64,000 nucleotides of DNA from positions 38,583 to 102,582 of the forward strand of contig JAFDEF010000005.1 in assembly GCA_019310485.1 (NCBI GenBank), read 5' to 3'. The notes below the pieces were generated by a model. That model made no database searches and was not told the origin of the DNA. It worked only from the letters and a program-made list of their open reading frames with translations. This DNA comes from Deltaproteobacteria bacterium (GTDB lineage: Bacteria > Desulfobacterota > DSM-4660 > Desulfatiglandales > HGW-15). Positions 17,460 through 30,120 of this stretch are shown piece by piece. The position numbers were made by a program, and so were the translations under genes. Each line of letters begins with the position of its first letter. The stretch's first letter is position 1.

Positions 17460-19883
17460 CTAGTCCTCCATAACCTTGGCTACAGCAACGACTTTCTCGC
17501 CCTCTCCAAGGTCAATCAGTTTCACTCCCTGGGTATTGCGTCCGATGGTTGATATATCTGAAACTTTCAAACGAATTATCTTTCCCTGGCCCGTAATAAT
17601 CATGACTTGATCTTGATCCATAACCTGATGAGCACAGACAACCGGTCCGTTGCGCTCGGTTGTCCTTATTGTTAAAATGCCTTTTCCTCCCCGTCCCTGC
17701 ACACGGTATTCTTCTGTCTTAGTCCGCTTGCCATAACCGTTTTCCGTTACGGTTAAAATGGTTGCCCCTCGTTCCGCAAGTGCTTCCATGCCGACAACCT
17801 CATCTTCCTGATCAATCCTGATTCCGATATTACCTGCTGCAACACGTCCCATAGGACGTATTTCTGATTCGTGGAAACGAATTGATTTCCCTCCCCTTGT
17901 GGCGAGAAAAATATCTTGACTACCGTCTGTGACTCTCGCTCCTATTACCTCATCCCTGTCATTAATCTTAATGGCAATGATGCCCCCCGCTCTAGGATGA
18001 CTATAAGCTGAAAGGGGGGTCTTTTTCACCAAGCCCCTCTTTGTTCCTAGCACAACATAACTTCCTTCGGTAAACTCCCTCACCGGCAGTATCGTCGCTA
18101 TATGCTCCCCCTTTTCAAGATTCAGCAGGTTTACTATGGCTTTACCCCTGGACATGCGGCCGGCTTCAGGAATCTCGTGGACTTTTTTCCAGTGTACCTT
18201 TCCTTTGTTAGTAAAGAAAAGGAGTGAGTCATGGGATGAGGCCACAAAAAGAAGTTCCACAAAATCTTCTTCCTTGGGCCTGACTCCTGTAAGCCCTTTA
18301 CCCCCTCTGCGCTGCGCTCTGTAAAGACTGATTGGATTTCTCTTTATGTACCCTGTATGGCTGATCGTCACTACCATGTCCTCGTCGGCGATTAGGTCTT
18401 CAACATCAATCTCACCGGCATCCTGGAGGATCTCCGTTCTGCGCTCATCGCCAAATCTTCGCTTGACTTCCTGCATTTCCTCTTTGATTATTTGAAGCAC
18501 CATAGCAGGACTTTCAAGGATGGCCTTATACCGGGAAATGTTCTTTATCAAATCCTCGTACTCCGTATTCACCTTTCCCCGTTCAAGACCGGTAAGACGT
18601 TGAAGCCTCATGTCCAGAATTGCCTGGGCCTGCCTATCACTAAATGAGAACTCTGTTATAAGGCGGGACTTTGCTTCTTTGGGATCTGTTGAGGAGCGAA
18701 TGAGCTCAATGATCTCATCAAGCAGGTCAAGCGCCTTTTTCAATCCCTCCAGAATGTGCGCCCTCTCCTCCGCTTGCTTGAGCTCGTAGAGCGTCCTCCT
18801 TACGATAATCTCGCGGCGATGCTCAATGAACTTTTCAAGTATTTCCTTGAGATTCAGCACCTGGGGCTGGCCCTTTACTATTGCCAAGAGGATGATCCCG
18901 AAAGAAACCTCCATTTGCGTAAACTTGTAGAGACGATTCAGAATGACAAGCCCGTTGGCGTCTCTGCGCACGTCTATGGCGATTCTCATGCCGTCGCGGT
19001 CAGACTCGTCCCTTATGTCTGTTATCCCTTCGACTTTCCTATCTTTCACAAGCTCTGCAATTTTTTCCAAAAGCTTTGCCTTATTCACCTGATAGGGAAT
19101 CTCAGAAATTACGATCCTTTCCCTGTTGTGGGCAAGCTTTTCAACAAATGCCCTTGCCCTGACTTTTATAACGCCCCTGCCTGTTTTGTACGCATCCTCT
19201 ATCCCCTTACTGGCAAGGATAAATCCAGCTGTAGGGAAATCAGGCCCGGGGATAATCTTCATCAGATCATCAATGCTAATTTCGGGGTTATCCACCATTT
19301 TCTCAATAGCTTCTGCAACCTCTGAGAGGTTGTGGGGAGGAATGTTTGTTGCCATACCGACCGCAATCCCGGATGAACCGTTAATAAGTAGATTGGGGAT
19401 GGATGTCGGGAGGATGACCGGCTCCTTCAACGAACCGTCATAATTGGGCATGAAGTCTACTGTTTCTTTTTCAATGTCGGTGAGGAAATCCTGAGCAAGT
19501 TCCGTCATCCTGACTTCGGTATAACGCATAGCCGCCGGAGGGTCTCCATCCACTGATCCAAAATTCCCCTGACCATCTACAAGGGCATACCTCATGGAAA
19601 AATCCTGTGCCATGCGAACAATCGTATCGTAAACAGCGGCATCTCCGTGCGGATGGTACTTGCCTATAACGTCCCCGACAACTCTGGCGGACTTTTTAAA
19701 CGGCCTATTAAAGTAGTTCTTCATTTCATACATAGCGTATAAAACACGCCGGTGCACCGGCTTCAGACCGTCTCTTATGTCAGGCAACGCTCTGCCCACT
19801 ATGACGCTCATTGAGTATTCGAGATAAGATTTCCTCATCTCGTCTTCAATATTGACACTCTCAGGGATTACATTGGTAACCAT
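17460..19883 (-). CDS. gyrA: DNA gyrase subunit A
   Basis: A full-length 807-residue gyrase breakage-reunion subunit. It has [33 protein letters not shown], the quinolone-region [19 protein letters not shown], and the catalytic tyrosine in [10 protein letters not shown]. The C-terminal beta-propeller carries the GyrA box QRRGGKGL and a second RGGKGI-like copy. It supercoils DNA with GyrB. GGAGAAGC precedes the ATG. The 205 bases between it and gyrB hold no gene. Confidence 0.97.
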   Translation of the reverse strand: MVTNVIPESVNIEDEMRKSYLEYSMSVIVGRALPDIRDGLKPVHRRVLYAMYEMKNYFNRPFKKSARVVGDVIGKYHPHGDAAVYDTIVRMAQDFSMRYALVDGQGNFGSVDGDPPAAMRYTEVRMTELAQDFLTDIEKETVDFMPNYDGSLKEPVILPTSIPNLLINGSSGIAVGMATNIPPHNLSEVAEAIEKMVDNPEISIDDLMKIIPGPDFPTAGFILASKGIEDAYKTGRGVIKVRARAFVEKLAHNRERIVISEIPYQVNKAKLLEKIAELVKDRKVEGITDIRDESDRDGMRIAIDVRRDANGLVILNRLYKFTQMEVSFGIILLAIVKGQPQVLNLKEILEKFIEHRREIIVRRTLYELKQAEERAHILEGLKKALDLLDEIIELIRSSTDPKEAKSRLITEFSFSDRQAQAILDMRLQRLTGLERGKVNTEYEDLIKNISRYKAILESPAMVLQIIKEEMQEVKRRFGDERRTEILQDAGEIDVEDLIADEDMVVTISHTGYIKRNPISLYRAQRRGGKGLTGVRPKEEDFVELLFVASSHDSLLFFTNKGKVHWKKVHEIPEAGRMSRGKAIVNLLNLEKGEHIATILPVREFTEGSYVVLGTKRGLVKKTPLSAYSHPRAGGIIAIKINDRDEVIGARVTDGSQDIFLATRGGKSIRFHESEIRPMGRVAAGNIGIRIDQEDEVVGMEALAERGATILTVTENGYGKRTKTEEYRVQGRGGKGILTIRTTERNGPVVCAHQVMDQDQVMIITGQGKIIRLKVSDISTIGRNTQGVKLIDLGEGEKVVAVAKVMED

Positions 19884-20088
19884 TCTGCTTCTCCACTAAC
19901 AAAATCTATGCTGTGTCGCTTCACCTTCTCATACCTGGCGATGTTGTATGATCGTTCAAAGCGAAGGCTCATTTAAGGGTAGGTTCTGCAGCATATAAAA
20001 GGTAGTGCCTTGGGTGGGAGTATCTTCCAATTCAGCCCCAACCCCGTCTTGAGGCATGGCGTTTGGCTGGAAACCTCGCTGAAATGGC

Positions 20089-23599
<3,511 letters not shown>

Positions 23600-23809
23600 G
23601 ATATCCTCCATTGTTTTCATATCATAGTATACAATAAGAAGCAGTAAGTTGTTTAGAACTATTATAACTTATTATGATTACAGTAAAAATTTTCTTATCT
23701 CTAATGTTCAATATTTTGGTTTTAAACTACATTTTTACCTTATTGCAGCACCTCTAGGACTCATTGAAGTGCAATTTGTTGAATTTTCCCGGAACAGAGG
23801 TCCAAGCGA

Positions 23810-25117
23810 TCAGAGTAAGAGGTTTTCGATTCTCTTAAGGTCATTAATGACCTCCTTTTGCCCTTTTTTCCTAAGGGTCTCAATTTTTTTCAATGCGTAG
23901 TGCGCTGTAGAGTGATCCTTATAGCCAAAAGCCCTCCCGATTTGCTTTAGGGACAAAGAGGTATACTTCCTGCTTATGTATATGCCGATCTGCCTTGGAT
24001 AGGTATACACTCGCTTTCTATTAGTTGAAGTAAGATTTCTTATGGGGACATCAAAATAGGTAGCAATAACTCCCTTAATATCTGGTATATCTATCTCGGT
24101 TTTATACCTATCATGAACAAGTGACTTGACAACTGAAATACTAACGTTTGAATCACTTACTGAGGCATAATTGGTTATCTTAATTAAGTTTTTAACAAGG
24201 GTTTTTATATCCGAGCTGTAGTTCGCCAAAAAGAATAGGACATCATCAGCCATATTGATATGGTCTTCTTGCAGCCTTCTTTTAAGGATTTCAATTCTCA
24301 TACCTGTATCAGGGACCAGCAGCTCTGAAATAAGGCCACCGGAAACCCTTGATTTCAGTCTGCGGTCTATGTTTTTGAGATTCTGTGGAGGTTCAGTGGC
24401 GGTGATTACGATCTGTTTTTGATTCTTATGTAACTTATCAAAGATGACTAGGAATTCTTCTTGACTCTTTTCGCGGAACTCCAAAAGATGCATGTCATCG
24501 AAGAGGAAAAGGTCAAGCGTGCCATATTCCGCTCTAAACTCATTGACGCTATCGCTTCTGATTGCATAGGTCAGATCCGAGGTAAAGGTGTCTGCTGAAA
24601 CGTACTTAACAAGACAGTGCGGATCCGTTGCAGCGCGATAATTTCCAATCGCATTTAGCAGATGCGTTTTACCCAATCCCGGAGAGCTGTAAATATAGAA
24701 AGGATTATAGGGATTTAGCCTATCTTTTGCAATACTTAAAGCAGATGAATAAGCGAACTCATTGCATTTGCCTGCGACAAAGCTCTCAAAAGTTAGCGAA
24801 GGATTGAGGCGCTGAATCGGGTAATCTCCTGTAGACGTTCCTTGCGGAAACGCCACTCCTGTGCGGGAGCTTCCCTCGTAGGTAAGGTAAATACTTGGAG
24901 AATGTTTTGTTATACGCGAAAAGGCCTTTTTAATCTCGGTAAGGTACTTCTCAATGATCCAGTTTCCTACAAACTTATTTGGTGCCCGAAGGATGACTAG
25001 GTCCGGATCGAGTTTTTCGACAGCTAGTGGCCTAAACCATATTTCAAACTCTGAGCTAGGGAGCTTAGAGCGAAGATCGGCACTGATTTTATCCCATATA
25101 TCTTTTTTTTTTGACAT
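23810..25117 (-). CDS. dnaA: chromosomal replication initiator DnaA, copy 2 (canonical position)
   Basis: About 435 residues. Domain I begins WDKISADLRSKLPSSEFEIWF. The AAA+ core has Walker A SSPGLGKTHLLNAIG, Walker B LFLFDDMHLL with both acidic residues intact, and SRV at the arginine-finger position. Domain IV has KDHSTAHYALKKIE. It shares the FVxGKCNEFAYS block with copy 1, so both belong to one lineage. The order dnaA-dnaN-gyrB-gyrA is the classical origin cluster, so this is the better candidate for the primary initiator. ATG 25117 is chosen over an in-frame TTG at 25132. Neither has a clear ribosome site. Confidence 0.94.
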   Translation of the reverse strand: MSKKKDIWDKISADLRSKLPSSEFEIWFRPLAVEKLDPDLVILRAPNKFVGNWIIEKYLTEIKKAFSRITKHSPSIYLTYEGSSRTGVAFPQGTSTGDYPIQRLNPSLTFESFVAGKCNEFAYSSALSIAKDRLNPYNPFYIYSSPGLGKTHLLNAIGNYRAATDPHCLVKYVSADTFTSDLTYAIRSDSVNEFRAEYGTLDLFLFDDMHLLEFREKSQEEFLVIFDKLHKNQKQIVITATEPPQNLKNIDRRLKSRVSGGLISELLVPDTGMRIEILKRRLQEDHINMADDVLFFLANYSSDIKTLVKNLIKITNYASVSDSNVSISVVKSLVHDRYKTEIDIPDIKGVIATYFDVPIRNLTSTNRKRVYTYPRQIGIYISRKYTSLSLKQIGRAFGYKDHSTAHYALKKIETLRKKGQKEVINDLKRIENLLL

Positions 25118-25210
25118 ATTGATAATGAGCAACTAAAAGCTTAATTTTTATTGGATACTAGGAAAGTTTTTCATAAATGGCAAACAAAAAGTAGGGTAAA
25201 GGAGGATAGT

Positions 25211-25969
25211 GTGCCTCGTAAACCTTATTCTATTGGACTGGCTGGGAAGGGTGGTACTGGTAAAACAACAATCGCGGGATTGCTTGTTAAGTTTCTAGTG
25301 GAGAAGGGAAAGGGCCCGATTCTTGCTGTGGACGCTGACTCAAATGCGAATCTGAATGAAGTGCTGGGACTTGAAGTTGAGGAGACTCTTGGCGGCGCTC
25401 GTGAAGAAATGAAAAGAGGTGTGGCAACGGGCATGACCAAGGATGTTTTTATGGAAATGAAACTTGAGCAGGCAGTAGTTGAAGCAGACGGTTTTGACTT
25501 GATCGTAATGGGAAGGCCTGAGGGTCCGGGTTGTTATTGTGCGGCCAACTCTCTTCTCACCATATACCTAGAAAGACTCATAGGGAATTATGAATACGTG
25601 GTTATTGACAACGAGGCGGGTATGGAGCATATCAGCCGGCTTACTACGAACGATATCAATCTCTTACTCGTTGTATCCGATCCAACCAGGAGAGGAATAC
25701 AGTCGGCTGCCAGGATTTTCGAGTTGACCAAGGAGCTAGGCTTGAACATAGATCGTGAACTGCTGGTGGTCAACCAGGCCAGAGAGGGCCAATTTGATAA
25801 CCTATCCAAAACTGCTAAGGAGTTTAATCTCGACTTAACAGGTGTCATTCCAGAGGATGAGGAGATTCGAGAATTCGACTTGAACGGCAGACCCACTGTA
25901 CAACTAAGTCCCACCAGCAAAGCGCTGCAGGCAGCTTATTCAATTTTTGGAAATGTTTTAAGTCTATGA
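25211..25969 (+). CDS. cooC: CODH nickel-insertion ATPase CooC
   Basis: A 252-residue MinD/ParA-type ATPase with the deviant Walker A GLAGKGGTGKTT at residues 9-20, DADSNANLNEVLG, and a Cys-Tyr-Cys pair at residues 108-110 (PGCYCAANSLL). That CXC pair binds nickel in CooC dimers that load the C-cluster of CO dehydrogenase. GTG 25211 is chosen because AAAGGAGG precedes it closely. An in-frame TTG at 25151 lacks this. It opens the CODH/ACS region and is divergent from dnaA-2. Confidence 0.93.
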   Translation: MPRKPYSIGLAGKGGTGKTTIAGLLVKFLVEKGKGPILAVDADSNANLNEVLGLEVEETLGGAREEMKRGVATGMTKDVFMEMKLEQAVVEADGFDLIVMGRPEGPGCYCAANSLLTIYLERLIGNYEYVVIDNEAGMEHISRLTTNDINLLLVVSDPTRRGIQSAARIFELTKELGLNIDRELLVVNQAREGQFDNLSKTAKEFNLDLTGVIPEDEEIREFDLNGRPTVQLSPTSKALQAAYSIFGNVLSL

Positions 25970-26121
25970 TTTTGCTGATACATCTTTGCTGTTTCCAAAT
26001 GAATCCCTGAAAGTACCTCTCCCACCTCCTCAGTCTTTTGGGCCACCTAGGATTGTACCTCATCTATTGAGCTCAGGTATAAAGAATTATTCAATCTTCC
26101 TTCCAGGGTGCCAGAAATTGC

Positions 26122-26150
26122 TTGACAAGGTGGCTTGAGTCATCTATTTT
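26122..26150 (+). promoter_or_regulatory. probable sigma-70 promoter of the CODH/ACS operon
   Basis: TTGACA at 26122-26127, a 17-base spacer, then TATTTT at 26145-26150. It lies in the 414-base gap between cooC and acsD and would give a leader of about 225 bases. The leader includes a hairpin with CTGGTA and TACCAG arms near 26320. No other gene is seen in 25970-26383. Confidence 0.55.
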
Positions 26151-26383
26151 TTAAAATCTTTTGGAAAGGATAACTCTGTATTCTCCGGGGTTGCAACAAC
26201 CTCCAGAAATAGTTTGCTTTTTTTGTTACAGCCACTGGAGACCCCACAGACCATAAAGGCGCCTGAAAGCTGCTTTTGGGTCTGAGAGGGCGAATAACGT
26301 GCAGATGGGGTGCCCTGGTATATATGCTAAATACCAGTGGCGAAGAATCGCGAATGTTTGAGATCAACAAGGAGGGATAGAAA

Positions 26384-27988
26384 TTGGCCTTTGAAATTCC
26401 AAAACAGCCTTATTCAGGAAAAATCACCACTACAACTATTGGTACAGGAGAATCGGCCATCACATTGGGGGGGACGGACTCATACCCATTTCATTTATTC
26501 GAAGGACACATGCCCAATCCCCCAAAGATTGCCATGGAAATATGGGATTATGACCCCTCTGAGGAATGGCCGGCTGCAGCGGTGGAGCCTTTTAAAGACG
26601 TTATCTCCTCCCCTGAAGCATGGGCGAAGAAATGCATCGAGGAATACGGTGCGGATATCCTCGTTGTTCAGCTAAAGAGTACTGATCCTAATGGGATGGA
26701 CAGGGGTCCGGATGAAGTTTTGCAGGTCGTGAAGAAAATCGTGGATGCTGTCTCTGTGCCCATTGTATTCTGGGGGACCGCTAATAATCAAAAAGATGAA
26801 GAAGTTTTGAAAAAGATTGCAGAAGCATTTCAGGGCAAAAACTTCGGTCTTGCGCCCGTGGAGGAAGGCAACCATAAGGGCGTGGGTGCTGCTGCACTGG
26901 GCTACGGGCACATAGTAGTTGCCTCAACTCCGATTGACGTTAATTTAGCTAAACAACTAAATATCTTACTCGGAAATCTGGGCGTCCAGACAGACAGGAT
27001 CATAATTGATCCCACCACTGGGGGCCTTGGCTATGGCCTGGAGTACTCATACTCCGTTATGGAAAGAATCCGGATGGCAGCCCTTACCCAGGAAGATGAC
27101 AAGTTGCAGGTTCCAATGATTTCAAACATTGGAAATGAGATTTGGAAGTGTAAGGAGGCAGGTGAATCCATTGAAGAGGCACCTACCATGGGGGACCCTG
27201 AAAGGCGCGCCATCTTGATGGAGACGGTAGCCGCTGTGTGCTATCTTCTTGCAGGATCCGACCTGGTGATCTTGCGGCACCCTGAAAGCGTGAGACTCGT
27301 GAGAGCGTTCATTGAACGCATTAGTGAGGGCGGTTCCATGGTGGACCTCGCGGAGATCAACAAAAGAGCGGAGCTTAAAGAGGTCGATCTTGCCGCTATT
27401 TCTCCTGAGCCTGATCTGAGTATAGCCGAAGAGGAAGCTCCTCCAAAGGAAAAAGCAGCGAAGCCTGAAGTAAAAGAGGCCAAAGCACCTCCAAAGAAAG
27501 AGGCCAAGGCCCCACCCAAAAAAGAAGTAAAGCCTGAGGAGAAAGAGGTCAAAGGGCCTCCGAAAAAGGAAGAAAAGCCTGCCGAGGCTCCAAAGGTGGA
27601 AGAGAAAAAGGTTGTAGAGCTGAAGGCCAAGGAAGAGGAGGAAGCAAGGGAGAAGGTAGAAGCTGAAGCAAGAGCCAAGGCGGAAGCAGAAGCAAAGGCC
27701 AGGGCAGAAGAGGAGAAGAAGGCGGAAGCAGAAGCAAAAGCCAGGGCAGAAGAAGAGGCAAAGGCCAAAGCAGAAGCTGAGCGCAAAGCCAAGGCAGAAG
27801 CCAAGGCCAGAGAAAGGGAAGAGCTTCTTGCGCTCAGGCAGAAAAGAGCAGAAGAGAGGGAAAGGCTGGAAGCAGCAAGGAAGGCTGCAGAAGCAGGCAA
27901 GGTGCCCAAAACACCGGCTGCTCACCAGCTGAGCCTTGTGGATCGATTGATTATGAACGTTGATCGGATACACAGGCGCCAGTCCTAG
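26384..27988 (+). CDS. acsD: CODH/ACS corrinoid iron-sulfur protein small subunit with long charged tail
   Basis: Residues about 1-335 are the AcsD/CdhD TIM-barrel subunit of the corrinoid iron-sulfur protein, with ITLGGTDSYPFHLFEG, GADILVVQLKSTDPN, DPTTGGLGYGLEYSYSVMERIRMAAL and MGDPERRAILMETVAA. It receives and passes the methyl group with AcsC. Residues about 345-510 are low complexity, rich in Lys, Glu, Ala and Pro, and predicted coiled coil in the later part. A short amphipathic end reads LSLVDRLIMNVDRIHR. Moorella AcsD lacks such a tail. TTG 26384 follows GGAGGG. Confidence 0.92.
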   Translation: MAFEIPKQPYSGKITTTTIGTGESAITLGGTDSYPFHLFEGHMPNPPKIAMEIWDYDPSEEWPAAAVEPFKDVISSPEAWAKKCIEEYGADILVVQLKSTDPNGMDRGPDEVLQVVKKIVDAVSVPIVFWGTANNQKDEEVLKKIAEAFQGKNFGLAPVEEGNHKGVGAAALGYGHIVVASTPIDVNLAKQLNILLGNLGVQTDRIIIDPTTGGLGYGLEYSYSVMERIRMAALTQEDDKLQVPMISNIGNEIWKCKEAGESIEEAPTMGDPERRAILMETVAAVCYLLAGSDLVILRHPESVRLVRAFIERISEGGSMVDLAEINKRAELKEVDLAAISPEPDLSIAEEEAPPKEKAAKPEVKEAKAPPKKEAKAPPKKEVKPEEKEVKGPPKKEEKPAEAPKVEEKKVVELKAKEEEEAREKVEAEARAKAEAEAKARAEEEKKAEAEAKARAEEEAKAKAEAERKAKAEAKAREREELLALRQKRAEERERLEAARKAAEAGKVPKTPAAHQLSLVDRLIMNVDRIHRRQS

Positions 27989-28030
27989 AAAGCGTTGACC
28001 AATAATATAACACGAGGAGGAACCTTACCA

Positions 28031-30073
28031 ATGGCGACAGAAGGTGTCAAAGAAAAGGCAGCCGCTGCAAAGGTAAAAAAAGCGGCTAAGCCTCAAGAAC
28101 TGACTATTGACGTGGCCAGCATGGAAATGATTGAAAGGTCTCGGGAATTGGAAGTTGAGACCATTTTCGACAGGGCTGCCACAATGAAGCCGTGTAACAT
28201 AGGAGCACAGGGCACCTGCTGCAAGAATTGCGCACAGGGACCGTGCAGGCTTCCTTTACCAAAGAGCGGTATCGAAGGTGAAGATACCCGAAAAGGTTTG
28301 TGTGGTGCAACACCGCAAACAATTGCCGCTCGAAACTTCGCCCGGATGGTGGCCGGCGGGGCTGCTGCTCACTCGGATCATGGAAGAGGAGTGGCAGAGA
28401 CTTTCCTGGCCGCGGCAAGAAAAGAAACCGAAGATTACAGAATTAAGGATACCCAGAAGCTGCTGGAGATTGCACCTGATTTTGGAGTCGACATCACGGT
28501 GGAAGGAGAAAACGGAGAGGTCCTTGACAGGGATATTGATGAGATAGCCGTGGAGGTGGGCGAAAGAGCGCTGGCCCAGTGGGGACAGCAAACCGGCGAG
28601 GTTGCTACTGTCAAGAGAGCGCCGGGGCCACGATACGAGCTTTGGAAAAAGCTGGGCGTGGTTCCAAGAGGAATAGACCGTGAAATTGTTGAGATCATGC
28701 ACAGAACCCACATAGGGGTTGACCAGGACTATGAAAATATTTTGGAACAATGTACGAGGGCTGCCATCGCCGACGGGTGGGGCGGTTCGATGATTGCCAC
28801 TGATCTTCAGGATGTACTTTTTGGTTGTCCCTATCCGTTGAAGAGTTCCGCAAACCTTGGTGTTTTAAAGGAGGATCATGTGAACCTGGTGATTCACGGC
28901 CATGAACCTCTTTTAAGCGAGATGATAGTGCAGGCAGCCGAACTCCCGGAGATGCTCGAACTGGCGAAAGAAAAAGGCGCCAAAGGGATCCAGCTCAGTG
29001 GCATATGCTGCACTGCTAATGAAATTTTAATGCGCCACGGGGTGCCGCTGGCCGGAAACTTCCTCCAGCAGGAGCTGGCCATTATTACGGGAGCCGTGGA
29101 TGCGATGGTGGTTGACGTGCAGTGCATAATGGAAAATATCGCGAACGTGGCGCAATGTTTTCACACCAAGATCATTACAACAAACCCAAGAGCAAGAATA
29201 GCTTCCGGAGATACAGTTCACATTGAGTTTGACGAACACACTGCCTTTGAAGACGCAAAGAAAATAGTGAGAACCGCAATAGAGAATTTCCCAAACAGGG
29301 AAAAAGAGGTTATTATCCCTCGCCAGAGCTCCGACCTGGTGGCGGGCTTCAGCTACGAGGCGATCAACTACCACCTCGGAGGCACGTTCCGGGCATCTTA
29401 TACGCCCCTTAACGATAATATTATCAATGGCCGGATACGAGGTATCGGCGGCGTGGTTGGGTGAAACAATGCCAGAACCTCTCTGGATGAGGGGCACATC
29501 ACTGTAGTAAAAGAGTTGATCAAGCACGATGTCATTGTTCTCACCACGGGATGCAATGCAATTGCCTGCGCAAAGGCAGGGCTTTTGACGCCTGAGTCTG
29601 CAAAAGTTTACTGCGGCCCAGGCCTTGCCGAGGTTTGTGAGGCAGTGGGAATTCCACCGGTGCTGCACATGGGTTCCTGTGTGGATAACAGTAGGATTTT
29701 AATGGCGGCCACAGAAGTGGTTAAGGCAGGAGGCCTGGGTAAAGATATAAGTGAGGTTCCTGTTGCAGGTTCAGCACCTGAGTGGATGAGTGAAAAGGCC
29801 ATTAGTATTGGGCATTACTTTGTGGCATCAGGAGTTTATACCGTTTTTGGTGTGACCATGCCGGTTACCGGTGCACCGGTCTTTGAACACTACCTCTATA
29901 AGGAGCTGGAAGACATCTATGGCGGCATGTGGGATTGTGAACCTGATCCTGTTAAACACGCGCAGAAAATGATCGCCCATATCGACAAGAAACGAAAGGC
30001 CCTTGGCATTGATAAGGCCAGGGAGCGAGTGCTTTTCGATATGGCGGCGCGTCGTGAGATCGAAGCAGCTTAG
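28031..30073 (+). CDS. cooS: anaerobic CO dehydrogenase catalytic subunit, probable selenoprotein (in-frame TGA at codon 478)
   Basis: CooS interconverts CO2 and CO at a Ni-Fe-S C-cluster and feeds AcsB. The frame runs from ATG 28031 (AGGAGG before it) to TAG 30071-30073 with one internal TGA at 29462-29464. Both sides are CooS: the cluster cysteines CNIGAQGTCCKNCAQGPC, HGHEP, GICCTANE and VDVQC upstream; TTGC and GSCVDNSR downstream. The TGA replaces the cysteine of the conserved VGCNN motif. Counting 113 residues from VDVQC and 30 to TTGC places it at Cys446 of CODH-II, a C-cluster ligand. A SECIS-like hairpin follows, and selB is on the contig, so selenocysteine is the best reading. Total length is 680 residues. 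Confidence 0.92.
29462..29496 (+). promoter_or_regulatory. bacterial SECIS-like element of cooS
   Basis: Starting at the TGA, bases 29478-29483 (CCTCTC) pair with 29489-29494 (GAGGGG), including one U-G pair, around the five-base loop TGGAT. The loop begins 19 bases after the TGA and has G at its second position. This agrees with the known bSECIS pattern of a small apical hairpin 16-37 bases downstream with G in the first two loop positions. An alternative fold pairs TGCC 29470-29473 with GGCA 29493-29496 below a shorter upper stem. SelB would bind here to deliver Sec-tRNA. Confidence 0.75.
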
Positions 30074-30120
30074 TGAATTGTAAAAAATTTAATGCCTCTT
30101 AGGAAGGGAGGAAAGAACCT

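Noticed and set aside
27122-27973. 283-residue minus-strand frame opposite acsD
   Set aside because: It is the low-complexity complement of the Lys/Glu/Ala-rich tail, made of Leu, Phe, Ser and Cys runs with no start context.
29462-29516. cooS split into two genes by frameshift or nonsense mutation
   Set aside because: Both halves are in the same frame, the interrupting codon is TGA at a conserved cysteine, a SECIS-like hairpin follows, and selB is present. Sequencing error remains the only serious alternative and is listed as a refutation.
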